Program-made: the position numbers and the translations under genes
In this document: piece after piece, positions 16,369 to 24,107 of the stretch
How positions within the stretch are numbered: the stretch's first letter is position 1
Layout: each line of letters begins with the position of its first letter
The notes under the pieces: model-generated
The model's input: only the letters and a program-made list of their open reading frames with translations
What the model was told of the DNA's origin: nothing
Databases searched by the model: none
Source of the DNA: Mesobacillus jeotgali
GTDB lineage: Bacteria; Bacillota; Bacilli; Bacillales; Cytobacillaceae
Assembly: GCF_002874535.1 (NCBI RefSeq)
Contig: NZ_CP025025.1
Span: 2,031,526 to 2,095,525 of the forward strand
Direction of reading: 5' to 3'
Length of the DNA: 64,000 bases

Positions 16369-16560
16369 ATGCCGATTATTCAAGTACAGGTGCTTGAGGG
16401 TCGAAGTGATGAAAAGATAAAAGAATTGATTGCCGGGATAACTGAAACGGCTGTTCGGACGCTAGACGTAAAGCCAGAGCAAGTGCGAGTAATAGTCCAG
16501 ACGGTGCCGGGGAAATACTGGGGCGTTGGTGGAGTGACGAAGGATGAGAAGTGTTATTAA
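16369..16560 (+). CDS. 4-oxalocrotonate tautomerase
   Basis: The 63-residue protein matches the classical 4-OT family in length and key residues. Counting after removal of the initiator Met, the catalytic Pro1, Arg11, Arg39 and Trp50 are all present. The start at 16369, with AAGGAG 8 nt upstream, is required to expose Pro1; the upstream in-frame start at 16360 would bury it. The enzyme isomerises 2-hydroxymuconate to 4-oxalocrotonate, the step before the decarboxylase at 12501. Its place at the end of the TRAP operon links that transporter to this pathway. Confidence 0.93.
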   Translation: MPIIQVQVLEGRSDEKIKELIAGITETAVRTLDVKPEQVRVIVQTVPGKYWGVGGVTKDEKCY

Positions 16561-16642
16561 AAGTGTATGTTAAATACGCAAAAAATTGAGTTTCGTAATT
16601 TTATCTAAAAAATTGAAAAGAAATTAACGAAATATAAATTAT

Positions 16643-16680
16643 CCTTTAGGAAAAAATCCTAGGTTAAATTAACCTAAAGG
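16643..16680. repeat. Nested inverted repeat
   Basis: CCTTTAGG (16643-16650) pairs with CCTAAAGG (16673-16680), and AGGTTAA (661-667 of the kilobase) pairs with TTAACCT (669-675). The alternatives are mutually exclusive, so the RNA could switch between two folds. Function is unknown. Confidence 0.45.
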
Positions 16681-16699
16681 CAAAATCAAAATAATAAAG

Positions 16700-16736
16700 A
16701 ACCACCCATTGCATCTGAGCATTAGGTGGTTTTTTA
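16700..16736 (+). terminator. Terminator after TRAP operon 1
   Basis: AACCACC (16700-16706) pairs with GGTGGTT (16725-16731) around a loop with a small inner TGC/GCA stem. It is followed by a run of T. Confidence 0.75.
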
Positions 16737-17088
16737 GTTTTTTAGAATACACATGTTCCCTGCAATTATAAAAGACAAATGGAAGGGTTCTATCTACTTA
16801 TACTAAGAGTGTAATTCTTGACGTCCGTATTTAGCACAAAGTTTTTAATAATCTTCAGAGTCTGGTTAAATTCATAAAATTAAACAGTGTAAATAATTTT
16901 TGAATCTTTGAAGGTTATAGCCTTCATTGTGGTCGCTGATTACATACTTATTATCTTCAGCTGCAGATACATTGGTAGTGTATATGTTACCAGGGAGCTA
17001 GATGAAATCCTTTAGTTACTAAAAGAAGTTCCTATTTTATTGGTGAAGGTCACTCTTGTTTAATTAATGATATAAGTTAAGTGAAAAT

Positions 17089-17140
17089 AATGTTAACTAA
17101 TTAATATAAAAATATCTAAATATTCAGTATTATTTACATT
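17089..17140. promoter_or_regulatory. Paired operator-like half-sites before TRAP operon 2
   Basis: AATGTTAA (17089-17096) and TTTACATT (17133-17140) form a spaced inverted repeat of 52 bp end to end. A very similar pair, AATGTAAA / TTTACATT with 49 bp end to end, lies between the Crp/Fnr gene at 21036 and the oxidoreductase operon at 21984. The shared design suggests one regulator for both. Confidence 0.4.
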
Positions 17141-17200
17141 AACTAAATCAAATACAAAAGAAAGGGTCAGTTTATTAATTTCATTTTTTAGGAGGTAATT

Positions 17201-18223
17201 ATGTTGAAAAGAAAAAACTCTTTGGTTTTATTGTTGTTGATAGTTTATCTTTTCGTTTTTACTGGATGTAACAGTAAGGATCAGGAAGTGGATGCAGCCA
17301 AGAGTGATGGAAGTAAGAATCCTCAGGTGTTTAAATTAATCAGCTTTTTACCTACTGATAATACGCTAACAAAAGACATTGTTCCAATGTGGATAGAAAA
17401 AGTAGAAAAAGAAACAAATGGAGCAGTCAAAATCGAATGGACTGGAGGACCAGAGTCAATTCCTTCCAAAGATCAATTTGATGCTGTAAGGAATGGTATT
17501 GCAGATATAGGTTTCAATGTTAGCTCCTATTATGGCCATTTAATGCCAGAATCTCTTTCGATGCATCTATCACCTTACACACCTAAAGAAGAAAGAGAAA
17601 ATGGGTATTTCGAGTATTTGTCAAAAAGGTTTGATAAAAATGGGTTAGTTTATATGGGAAGATGGTTGAGTCCTTCACCTTTTCACTTTTGGAGCAATAA
17701 GGAAATAAAGTCCTTGGATGATTTGAAGGATACTAAATTCCGTTCTAATCCAACATACCATGATATTATGCAGGCGTTAGGAATGACTCCAATCGATATT
17801 AATCCAACAGATGTATATACCTCTCTTGAACGAGGTATGGTCGATGGATTTGGTTTCCCGTTGCTAGGACCTAATGAAAACGGTTGGACAGAGGTAACTA
17901 AATATTTTATCGATGAGCCTTTTCTTAACCAAAACGCAACTATTTTGATGAATCCTAAAGCCTTCAAGTCACTTTCTTCAGATAACCAGAAGAAAATGCT
18001 TGAACTAACAGCTGCTTTTGAATCTGAAATGATCGAATACTTTAACGAATTGAATGAAAAAGAGAGAAAGGAAATCGAAGCCGCCGGTGTGAAAATTATT
18101 AAATTGAACCAAGAGGAAAGTAAGGAATTTCAGGCATTAGTAAAGAAGGTAAAGTGGGAGTCGTTAGAAAAATCTACTCCTGATCAAATTAAAGAACTTA
18201 AAAAACTTCTGTATAAAGAGTAA
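17201..18223 (+). CDS. TRAP transporter solute receptor 2 (DctP family), lipoprotein
   Basis: The 340-residue receptor has signal peptide LLLLIVYLFVFTGC with lipobox Cys23. The mature part shows the DctP fold, including SLDDLKDTKFRSNPTYHDIM and SLERGMVDGFGFPL near the expected substrate-binding arginine and aromatic positions. It is divergent from the receptor at 13478, so a different substrate is likely. AGGAGGTAATT precedes the ATG. Its transporter partners follow at 18324 and 18865, then the second Crp/Fnr pair and the 2-oxoacid oxidoreductase. Confidence 0.85.
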   Translation: MLKRKNSLVLLLLIVYLFVFTGCNSKDQEVDAAKSDGSKNPQVFKLISFLPTDNTLTKDIVPMWIEKVEKETNGAVKIEWTGGPESIPSKDQFDAVRNGIADIGFNVSSYYGHLMPESLSMHLSPYTPKEERENGYFEYLSKRFDKNGLVYMGRWLSPSPFHFWSNKEIKSLDDLKDTKFRSNPTYHDIMQALGMTPIDINPTDVYTSLERGMVDGFGFPLLGPNENGWTEVTKYFIDEPFLNQNATILMNPKAFKSLSSDNQKKMLELTAAFESEMIEYFNELNEKERKEIEAAGVKIIKLNQEESKEFQALVKKVKWESLEKSTPDQIKELKKLLYKE

Positions 18224-18323
18224 CTGTAGATTTTTGAACTTCATATAGTCATTTCTTTAATAAAGGGGATAGCCGTAATTTAAGGTTATCCCTAACCACT
18301 GTTTATATAGAGGAGTGAGTAAA

Positions 18324-18848
18324 TTGTTACATAGATTATCTAGAGTGCTTGATTATATAGAAAATGTACTTGCCTACATAGGCGGTATTCTATTAGCAAT
18401 CTCTACTATTACAGTTGTTATGGAGGTAGTTTCTCGCTATTTATTTAATTATTCCTTTCTGTGGGTCAATGAGATAAGTGAATACATCCTACTGTATATT
18501 CCTTTTCTTGGTGCAGCGTGGCTTCTCCGCTCAAATGGACATATAACTGTTGATATTTTAGAAGAGATAATGTCTAGTCGATTACGTTTTATATCAGATA
18601 TTTTGATCGCTATCGTCGGCATATTAATATGTATCATTATAGTCTGGTATGGCACATTAGCGACTTTCGATATGTTATATCGAGATGTACGCAGTCTAAC
18701 AACTCTCCAGATCCCTCAGGTTTACGTAATGGCGATCATCCCGGTTGGAACTTTTATTCTAATGTTAGAGTTTATTAGGAAGCTTTATCGGACGATCTTA
18801 ATGGAGAAATCTATAAATAAAATAGACACTATAACGACGAGTTTGTAA
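18324..18848 (+). CDS. TRAP transporter small membrane subunit 2 (DctQ family)
   Basis: The 174-residue protein has four predicted membrane helices and the SRYLFNYSFLWVNEISEYIL segment of DctQ proteins. The TTG at 18324 is preferred because AGGAG lies 8 nt before it; the GTG at 18315 is part of that site. It pairs with the receptor at 17201 and permease at 18865. Confidence 0.85.
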   Translation: MLHRLSRVLDYIENVLAYIGGILLAISTITVVMEVVSRYLFNYSFLWVNEISEYILLYIPFLGAAWLLRSNGHITVDILEEIMSSRLRFISDILIAIVGILICIIIVWYGTLATFDMLYRDVRSLTTLQIPQVYVMAIIPVGTFILMLEFIRKLYRTILMEKSINKIDTITTSL

Positions 18849-18864
18849 AAAAGGGGGATGCACT

Positions 18865-20181
18865 ATGGACTGGTGGCAAGTGTTATTTCTTATTGTTGGT
18901 GGCTTAATTGCCTTAATGTTAATTCGTGTACCAGTAGCTTTTTCCTTCTTTACAGTAAATATAGTCGCAGCAATATTCCTATGGGGAGGCGGCAATGGAC
19001 TTATTCAATTAATACAAAGTATTGAAGACTCATTAACTACATTTGCGCTTGTTCCCATTCCGTTATTTATTTTAATGGGCGAAATTATGTTTCATACTGG
19101 TATCGCCCCCAAAATGATTGATTCGGTAGATAAATGGATTGGCAGATTACCTGGAAGATTGAGTTTGCTTGCAGTTGGAAGTGGAACCCTACTCTCGACG
19201 CTGACTGGCTCTACAATGGCCAGTACAGCTGTATTAGGGTCAACATTGATACCGGAAATGGAGCAGAGGGGTTACAAAAAGCCGATGACTATCGGGCCGA
19301 TTCTTGGAAGCGGGGGTCTTGCGGTTATGATTCCTCCAAGTGCACTTGGAGTTTTGCTGGCATCGATCGGAAAGATTTCAATTGGAGCCTTTATGATCGC
19401 GATTATTTTACCAGGAATTTTAATGGCCTTCCTCTTTGCGCTTTATATCATTTTACGGGCTAAAATGCAGCCTGAACTTGCTCCAAACTATTCTTTGTCT
19501 TCTGTACCTCTAATGGAGAAAATTAGAACCAGCATAATATATATTCTGCCACTCGGATTTATTATTTTTCTAGTAGTTGGCCTAATTTTCCTTGGAATTG
19601 CAACACCAACTGAAGCTGCTGCAATGGGTGCATTCGGCAGTGTAATACTCGCAGCGTTATATGGGCGTTTAAACTGGGCAAGCCTTCAAAAAGCCTTTAC
19701 GAGTACAATGAAAGTTTCGGTGATGATGTTAATAATTGTCGCTGGATCCACGGCTTTTAGCCATATTTTATCTTTTTCGGGGGTTACTCGAAATCTAGTG
19801 GACTTAATTCAAAATTTACAGTTTTCACCTATATTTATTCTGATTGCCATGCTTTTGCTAGTGATCATAATGGGTACTTTCATGGAATCTTTATCAATCA
19901 TGATGATCATTTTGCCAATGTTTATACCAATAGCCCAGATTCTTGATATTAATCTTCTATGGTTTGCAACAATGCTGTTGATTACGATCGAAATTGGTGC
20001 AATCTCGCCTCCATTTGGTGTAGGCCTATTCGTAATGAAGGGGGTAGCACCTCAAGGTACGAAAATGAAGGAAATCTACAGTGCATCCTTTCCATTTATT
20101 GCATTAGACATTGTACTTATAATCCTGGTGTTTATATTCCCTGAATTAGCGACCTGGCTGCCAGAACTTATGAAAAATTAG
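18865..20181 (+). CDS. TRAP transporter large permease subunit 2 (DctM family)
   Basis: The product is a 438-residue polytopic membrane protein with DctM motifs: VPIPLFILMGEIMFHTGIAP, MASTAVLGSTLIPEM, GGLAVMIPPSALGVLLASIG and AISPPFGVGLFVMKG. AAAAAAGGGGG lies before the ATG. It forms the transport channel of the second TRAP system and is followed by a strong terminator. Confidence 0.9.
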   Translation: MDWWQVLFLIVGGLIALMLIRVPVAFSFFTVNIVAAIFLWGGGNGLIQLIQSIEDSLTTFALVPIPLFILMGEIMFHTGIAPKMIDSVDKWIGRLPGRLSLLAVGSGTLLSTLTGSTMASTAVLGSTLIPEMEQRGYKKPMTIGPILGSGGLAVMIPPSALGVLLASIGKISIGAFMIAIILPGILMAFLFALYIILRAKMQPELAPNYSLSSVPLMEKIRTSIIYILPLGFIIFLVVGLIFLGIATPTEAAAMGAFGSVILAALYGRLNWASLQKAFTSTMKVSVMMLIIVAGSTAFSHILSFSGVTRNLVDLIQNLQFSPIFILIAMLLLVIIMGTFMESLSIMMIILPMFIPIAQILDINLLWFATMLLITIEIGAISPPFGVGLFVMKGVAPQGTKMKEIYSASFPFIALDIVLIILVFIFPELATWLPELMKN

Positions 20182-20213
20182 CTAAGCTAAAAAAATGCTT
20201 CAGTGCAATTATA

Positions 20214-20250
20214 AAAGCTGTCTTTTATAAAACTAAAAGACAGCTTTCTT
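20214..20250. terminator. Strong bidirectional terminator
   Basis: A perfect 14-bp stem AAAGCTGTCTTTTA / TAAAAGACAGCTTT with a 6-nt loop lies between convergent dctM2 and the Crp/Fnr gene at 20289. Confidence 0.8.
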
Positions 20251-20288
20251 CTGTGTAAATTATTGGGCTAGTTCACAAAAAATATATT

Positions 20289-20924
20289 CTACAAATTAAT
20301 TGTTTGCTTCTTCAATGTATCTGGTTGCTTTACGATAACCATCCGATTTACTACATCTATAATTTCTGCTTCTTTCCATTGTTTAAAAGCTTTGTATACA
20401 GATATTCGAGTTAACCCTGTATAGTTAGCAAGTTCTTGTTGAGTTAGAAAAATTTTGTCAGTATTACATGTCGTACAGATTTTAATTAAAGTCAATGCAA
20501 TTTTTTGTTGGGCTGTAAGTCCTTTGGCTAATATTTCATCAGCCAGAATGCGAATTTTTCCTATTGTAGAATCCATAAATAGACTCAACATTTCAGTATC
20601 CCTAGTAATGATTTCATTGAATTGCTCTTTTGAAAAATAATATAAGACACAGTCATCTGCTGCTATAGCAGTTGAAAAATAGGGTTCCTGGTCCATGGCT
20701 TGCTCTCCAAATAATTGTCCAGATCCTTCTAGGCTTAGTATTTTTTCTCCTCCTTTTGTCTTTGCAGTAACAATTTTTATCAATCCTTTGTGAATATAGT
20801 AAAAACCGTTGCCTATTGTTCCCTGCTCATAAATTATTGAATTTCTTTTGAAAAATATACGTTGACCGAATTCATAATATTGATCCCATTTTTTTGTAGT
20901 AGAGTTTTCAATCATTGTTTTCAT
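20289..20924 (-). CDS. Crp/Fnr-family transcription regulator (type B)
   Basis: The 211-residue regulator has an N-terminal cyclic-nucleotide-type barrel (GTIGNGFYYIHKGLIKIV) and C-terminal HTH (YTGLTRISVYKAFKQW). GAGGAGG fixes the ATG at 20924; the upstream in-frame start at 20939 would overlap it. In this window it is most like the type B regulator at 2285-2908. It lies directly downstream of the type A regulator at 21036, in the same direction and about 110 bp apart, so they may be co-transcribed. No FNR-type N-terminal cysteine cluster is present. Confidence 0.85.
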   Translation of the reverse strand: MKTMIENSTTKKWDQYYEFGQRIFFKRNSIIYEQGTIGNGFYYIHKGLIKIVTAKTKGGEKILSLEGSGQLFGEQAMDQEPYFSTAIAADDCVLYYFSKEQFNEIITRDTEMLSLFMDSTIGKIRILADEILAKGLTAQQKIALTLIKICTTCNTDKIFLTQQELANYTGLTRISVYKAFKQWKEAEIIDVVNRMVIVKQPDTLKKQTINL

Positions 20925-21035
20925 TGAGAGCCTCCTCATTTCATTTGTAAATGTAGAACCTTACTTAGCTACAGAGAGATAAGAGTTGACGTCAAAAAAG
21001 AAAGAAATATTAAAAGATATAATAATCTAACCTTC

Positions 21036-21647
21036 TCAATAAAGAAGGTTTTGGAATTTGTTTACGTTAATAATCCTGATTTTCCGATCAGTAATATTTA
21101 CGATTTCATTTTCTTTCCACTGTTGTAGAATTTTATATATTGTAACTCTTGATGTACCTATATAGTTTGAAAGAGAGGTTTGGTCGATGCTTATGCAGGG
21201 ATTTTGGGTTTTTCTGTAGAGTTTATAAATGATGTAAGCCAACTGATGCTCCATTGAGCTATCTTGTATAGAAACTGTTTCAGCTAATAAACGTACTTTT
21301 TTTACTAATGAATTCAAAATGATATCTGATGCGGCGGAGTGTTTCTTGCATATCGTTTGCAGATCTTCTTTAGAATAAAAGAATATGGTAGAAGGTTTTG
21401 TGATTTTTGCAGTTGTAAAGTATGGTTCTCCCTTAACTCCTTGTTCACCTAGTAGTTCTCCTGGTGAAATATAGTCTATTATTCTTTCATCCCCTTTGTC
21501 CGAAAGCATTTTAATTTGAATTTCTCCTTCATGCAAATAATAAAAGCCATTTCCTATTTCTCCTTGGCTATATAGGATTGTATTTTTCTTAATCTCTTTT
21601 TTTTGTCCATATGAAATAAAAGGCTCCCAAGAATATGTAATCTGCAT
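21036..21647 (-). CDS. Crp/Fnr-family transcription regulator (type A)
   Basis: The 203-residue regulator has an effector barrel (GEIGNGFYYLHEGEIQIK; LSDKGDERII) and HTH (YIGTSRVTIYKILQQW). ATG 21647 is chosen because GGAAAGGATGG lies before it. It is the closest relative in the window of the type A regulator at 1665-2288. It is divergent from the oxidoreductase operon and its promoter region carries the spaced inverted repeat at 21669-21717, so self-control and control of that operon are likely. Confidence 0.85.
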   Translation of the reverse strand: MQITYSWEPFISYGQKKEIKKNTILYSQGEIGNGFYYLHEGEIQIKMLSDKGDERIIDYISPGELLGEQGVKGEPYFTTAKITKPSTIFFYSKEDLQTICKKHSAASDIILNSLVKKVRLLAETVSIQDSSMEHQLAYIIYKLYRKTQNPCISIDQTSLSNYIGTSRVTIYKILQQWKENEIVNITDRKIRIINVNKFQNLLY

Positions 21648-21668
21648 ATTTACCATCCTTTCCATTAC

Positions 21669-21717
21669 AATGTAAACACTTTCTAAAAGTCAGTAAATTC
21701 AAAATATTGTTTACATT
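21669..21717. promoter_or_regulatory. Perfect 10-bp inverted repeat with wide spacing, operator candidate
   Basis: AATGTAAACA (21669-21678) and TGTTTACATT (21708-21717) are exact reverse complements, 29 bp apart. The first overlaps the -10 of the minus-strand regulator and the second lies just before the plus-strand TATAAT. This fits a regulator controlling both directions. A weaker copy of the design lies before TRAP operon 2. Confidence 0.5.
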
Positions 21718-21740
21718 ACTATATAATACAACCGAAGTAC

Positions 21741-21755
21741 AGTAAAGCGCTTACA
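21741..21755 (-). promoter_or_regulatory. Possible CcpA cre site
   Basis: Read on the minus strand this is TGTAAGCGCTTTACT. The TGTAAGCGCTT half is ideal for a cre box, but the right end is shifted by one base from consensus. It lies just downstream of the plus-strand TATAAT, where it would repress the oxidoreductase operon. Confidence 0.35.
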
Positions 21756-21983
21756 ATAAATTTGTTAATTAAACAGGAACTGAAATATGTCAGATGGGAA
21801 AAATTTCATTTGATGAAGTGGAAGTAGGTAAGAACCCTTGTTGGTTTAAAAATTATGTAGATTGCTTGACTGTGGGATGATGCAAAAATTTAACGCAAAT
21901 CAAATTAATAATAAAGGATATGTTAAATGATTAATATTAAAAATTTAGAATAATTAGTAAATTAAATATTGAGGAGTGATTGT

Positions 21984-22559
21984 ATGAAAGAGATTAGGTT
22001 TCATGGTCGAGGGGGACAGGGTGCGGTAATGGCTTCAGAATTACTGGTCCATGCTTTGGTTAGAGAAGGAAACTATGGACAATCGATACCAGCTTATGGT
22101 TTCGAGAGACGCGGAGCACCACTCCAGGCATTTGTTAAGTTGGACCAAAAACCGATTAGGGAAAGAGTGCAAGTTTATGAACCGGATGGAATTATTGTTT
22201 TGGATGAATCTTTAATCAGCCAATTACCAGTTTTTGAAGGGATGAAACAGGGTGGTTTCGCGATCTTGAATTCACGAAAAACGTTAGCGCTTAGCGATTT
22301 TCCTGAGGTTTTGGAAACTCTTGCAACTGTTGATGCCAATCGAATTGCTCTGGATGTTTTCAAAGCTCCAATAACTAACACGATATTACTTGGTGCGTTT
22401 GCTTCGGCAACTGGATTAGTAAAATTAGATTCACTTCAAAACGCCATCAGTGGATTCTTTCCGCATAAGGTGATTGAAAAGAATTTACTTGCAGTAGAAA
22501 GAGGTTATAACGAAGTGGAGGTAAAGGAAAGAACCGAGATATTAAAGAAAGCGAAGTGA
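21984..22559 (+). CDS. 2-oxoacid:ferredoxin oxidoreductase, gamma subunit
   Basis: The 191-residue protein is of the POR gamma/catalytic domain family, starting EIRFHGRGGQGAVMASELL (CoA-binding-type loop) with YGFERRGAPLQAFVKL. ATG 21984 is placed by GAGGAG 7 nt upstream. It is the first gene of a gamma-delta-alpha-beta set that oxidatively decarboxylates a 2-oxoacid to its acyl-CoA and reduces ferredoxin. Gene order and subunit sizes resemble pyruvate and phenylglyoxylate oxidoreductases. Substrate cannot be read from this subunit. Confidence 0.87.
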   Translation: MKEIRFHGRGGQGAVMASELLVHALVREGNYGQSIPAYGFERRGAPLQAFVKLDQKPIRERVQVYEPDGIIVLDESLISQLPVFEGMKQGGFAILNSRKTLALSDFPEVLETLATVDANRIALDVFKAPITNTILLGAFASATGLVKLDSLQNAISGFFPHKVIEKNLLAVERGYNEVEVKERTEILKKAK

Positions 22560-22566
22560 TTAGATC

Positions 22567-22863
22567 ATGAATCAAACGTTAGTATTGAAAAAGGAATATA
22601 AAGAAACAGGAGAAAATGTAGCATCAGTAGGACAGGGTCTATATGTAGTGAATACAGGGCTCTGGAGGTATCAGCGGCCAGTAACCGATCCTGATTTATG
22701 CAAGCGATGTTCGGAGTGCTATATCTATTGCCCTGTTGGCTGCAAAATTGAAGTAAGTACTCATTATGATACCGATTTAGACTGGTGCAAGGGATGTGGA
22801 ATTTGCGCTGAGGTATGTCCTGCCAATGCTATAACTATGTTTGAGGAAAGGGGGACTGAATAG
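22567..22863 (+). CDS. 2-oxoacid:ferredoxin oxidoreductase, delta (ferredoxin) subunit
   Basis: The 98-residue protein has two [4Fe-4S] motifs, CKRCSECYIYCPVGC and CKGCGICAEVCPAN, in the C-terminal two thirds. It carries electrons from the TPP site of the beta subunit to the external acceptor. It starts 7 bp after the gamma gene and its stop overlaps the GTG of the alpha gene by one base. Confidence 0.9.
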   Translation: MNQTLVLKKEYKETGENVASVGQGLYVVNTGLWRYQRPVTDPDLCKRCSECYIYCPVGCKIEVSTHYDTDLDWCKGCGICAEVCPANAITMFEERGTE

Positions 22864-24107
22864 TGGGTAGAGTAGATGTTTTGAATGGAAATAAAGCAGC
22901 TGCTTGGGGTGCCAAACTGGCTAGAGCAGACCTTATGGCAGCTTACCCAATAACACCACAAACCCCTCTCGTTGAATATTTGGCATCTTTCGTAGCAGAT
23001 GGAGTGATTGATGCAGATCTTGTAGAGGTGGAAAGCGAACATTCAGCTTTAAGTGTATTACAAGGTGGGGTATTAGCTGGTGCTAGAACTTTTACAGGAA
23101 CGAGCTCACAGGGACTCGCGCTCATGTATGAACCCTATATTCGAACGAGTACGATGCGTTTACCTATTGTGATGGCGCTTGTGACCAGGGAAGTCATATC
23201 GCCCCAAACGGTTTGGGGTGGACAGCAGGATGCCGTAACAGTAAGAGATGCAGGCTGGATACAGATTTGGTGTGAAAGCAGTCAAGAAATACTGGACTCC
23301 ATAGTCCAAGCATATAAAATAGCTGAGAATAAAGATGTTTTACTTCCGGTAAATGTTTGCTATGACGGATTCTCACTTTCCCATATGGCAGAGAGGGTTG
23401 AGATCCCAGATCAAGAACAAGTAGATCAGTTTTTGCCGAAACCGAACATTTCACATGTGAAACTGGACCCAAATAATCCAATAGCCGTAGACCCATTAAC
23501 ACCAGGGCCAATGCTTACCGAATTTCGCCATAAGCAAGTGACAGCTATGAATGTGTCAAAAAAAATTATTGAGGAAGTTCGACAAGAATGGTTAGAAATG
23601 TTCGGCCGCGATTATGGAGGATTAATTGATCAATATAGAATGGAAGATGCTGAAATAGCTTTGGTTTGCTTGGGGAGTCCGGCAGGTACAGCAAGAGTAG
23701 CGATTGATGAAATGCGTAATCATGGCATCAAAGTGGGCATGATACGTATTCGAGTTCTTCGTCCTTTTCCAGATGAAGAAATACTCAAGGCGTTAGTTAA
23801 TATTAAAGCCATTGGAGTAATTGATCGAAATGTCTCATTTGCTAAAGGAATGGGTATCAGCTTTCTTGAGTTAAAGACAGTGTTTGGAGGCTTAAAGATG
23901 CCACCTATGATAGATTTTATAGGCGGTCTTGGAGGTTCGGATGTAACAATGGAACAAATTAAACAAGCGATTGTGATTACTCAACATGTGTCAGAAGGTG
24001 GGGAATTTCAAGAAGTTACCTGGTTCGGCTTAGATCAAATTGATGTTGAGACATTATTTACTATGGATAAGGATATAAGTTTAAAGTTGAAAGGAGTGAG
24101 TGGCTAA
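22863..24107 (+). CDS. 2-oxoacid:ferredoxin oxidoreductase, alpha subunit
   Basis: This 414-residue alpha subunit has the N-terminal pyrimidine-binding domain (AYPITPQTPLVEYLA; VEVESEHSALSVLQGG; RTFTGTSSQGLALM) and a C-terminal transketolase-like domain (LVCLGSPAGTARVAIDEMR; DFIGGLGGSDVTMEQI). GTG start with a GGGGG ribosome binding site. It overlaps the beta gene by one base. The overall look is of pyruvate/phenylglyoxylate-type enzymes and not the fused indolepyruvate IorA type. Confidence 0.9.
   Translation: MGRVDVLNGNKAAAWGAKLARADLMAAYPITPQTPLVEYLASFVADGVIDADLVEVESEHSALSVLQGGVLAGARTFTGTSSQGLALMYEPYIRTSTMRLPIVMALVTREVISPQTVWGGQQDAVTVRDAGWIQIWCESSQEILDSIVQAYKIAENKDVLLPVNVCYDGFSLSHMAERVEIPDQEQVDQFLPKPNISHVKLDPNNPIAVDPLTPGPMLTEFRHKQVTAMNVSKKIIEEVRQEWLEMFGRDYGGLIDQYRMEDAEIALVCLGSPAGTARVAIDEMRNHGIKVGMIRIRVLRPFPDEEILKALVNIKAIGVIDRNVSFAKGMGISFLELKTVFGGLKMPPMIDFIGGLGGSDVTMEQIKQAIVITQHVSEGGEFQEVTWFGLDQIDVETLFTMDKDISLKLKGVSG

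Larger units (their letters stand above)
16561..17200. other. Long non-coding interval between the two TRAP operons
   Basis: It holds a palindromic cluster at 16643-16680 (CCTTTAGG / CCTAAAGG around AGGTTAA-A-TTAACCT), a terminator at 16700-16736 and, before the next gene, the paired operator-like elements at 17089 and 17133. I see no gene in the middle part (16740-17080). Confidence 0.6.
21648..21983. other. Divergent control region between regulator pair 2 and the oxidoreductase operon
   Basis: The region holds a minus-strand promoter candidate (-35 TTTACT as AGTAAA at 21692-21697 on the plus strand, 17-bp spacer, -10 TACATT at 21669-21674), a plus-strand TATAAT at 21722-21727, the inverted repeat at 21669-21717 and a cre-like site at 21741. 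The remaining leader of over 200 nt shows no gene. Confidence 0.5.
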
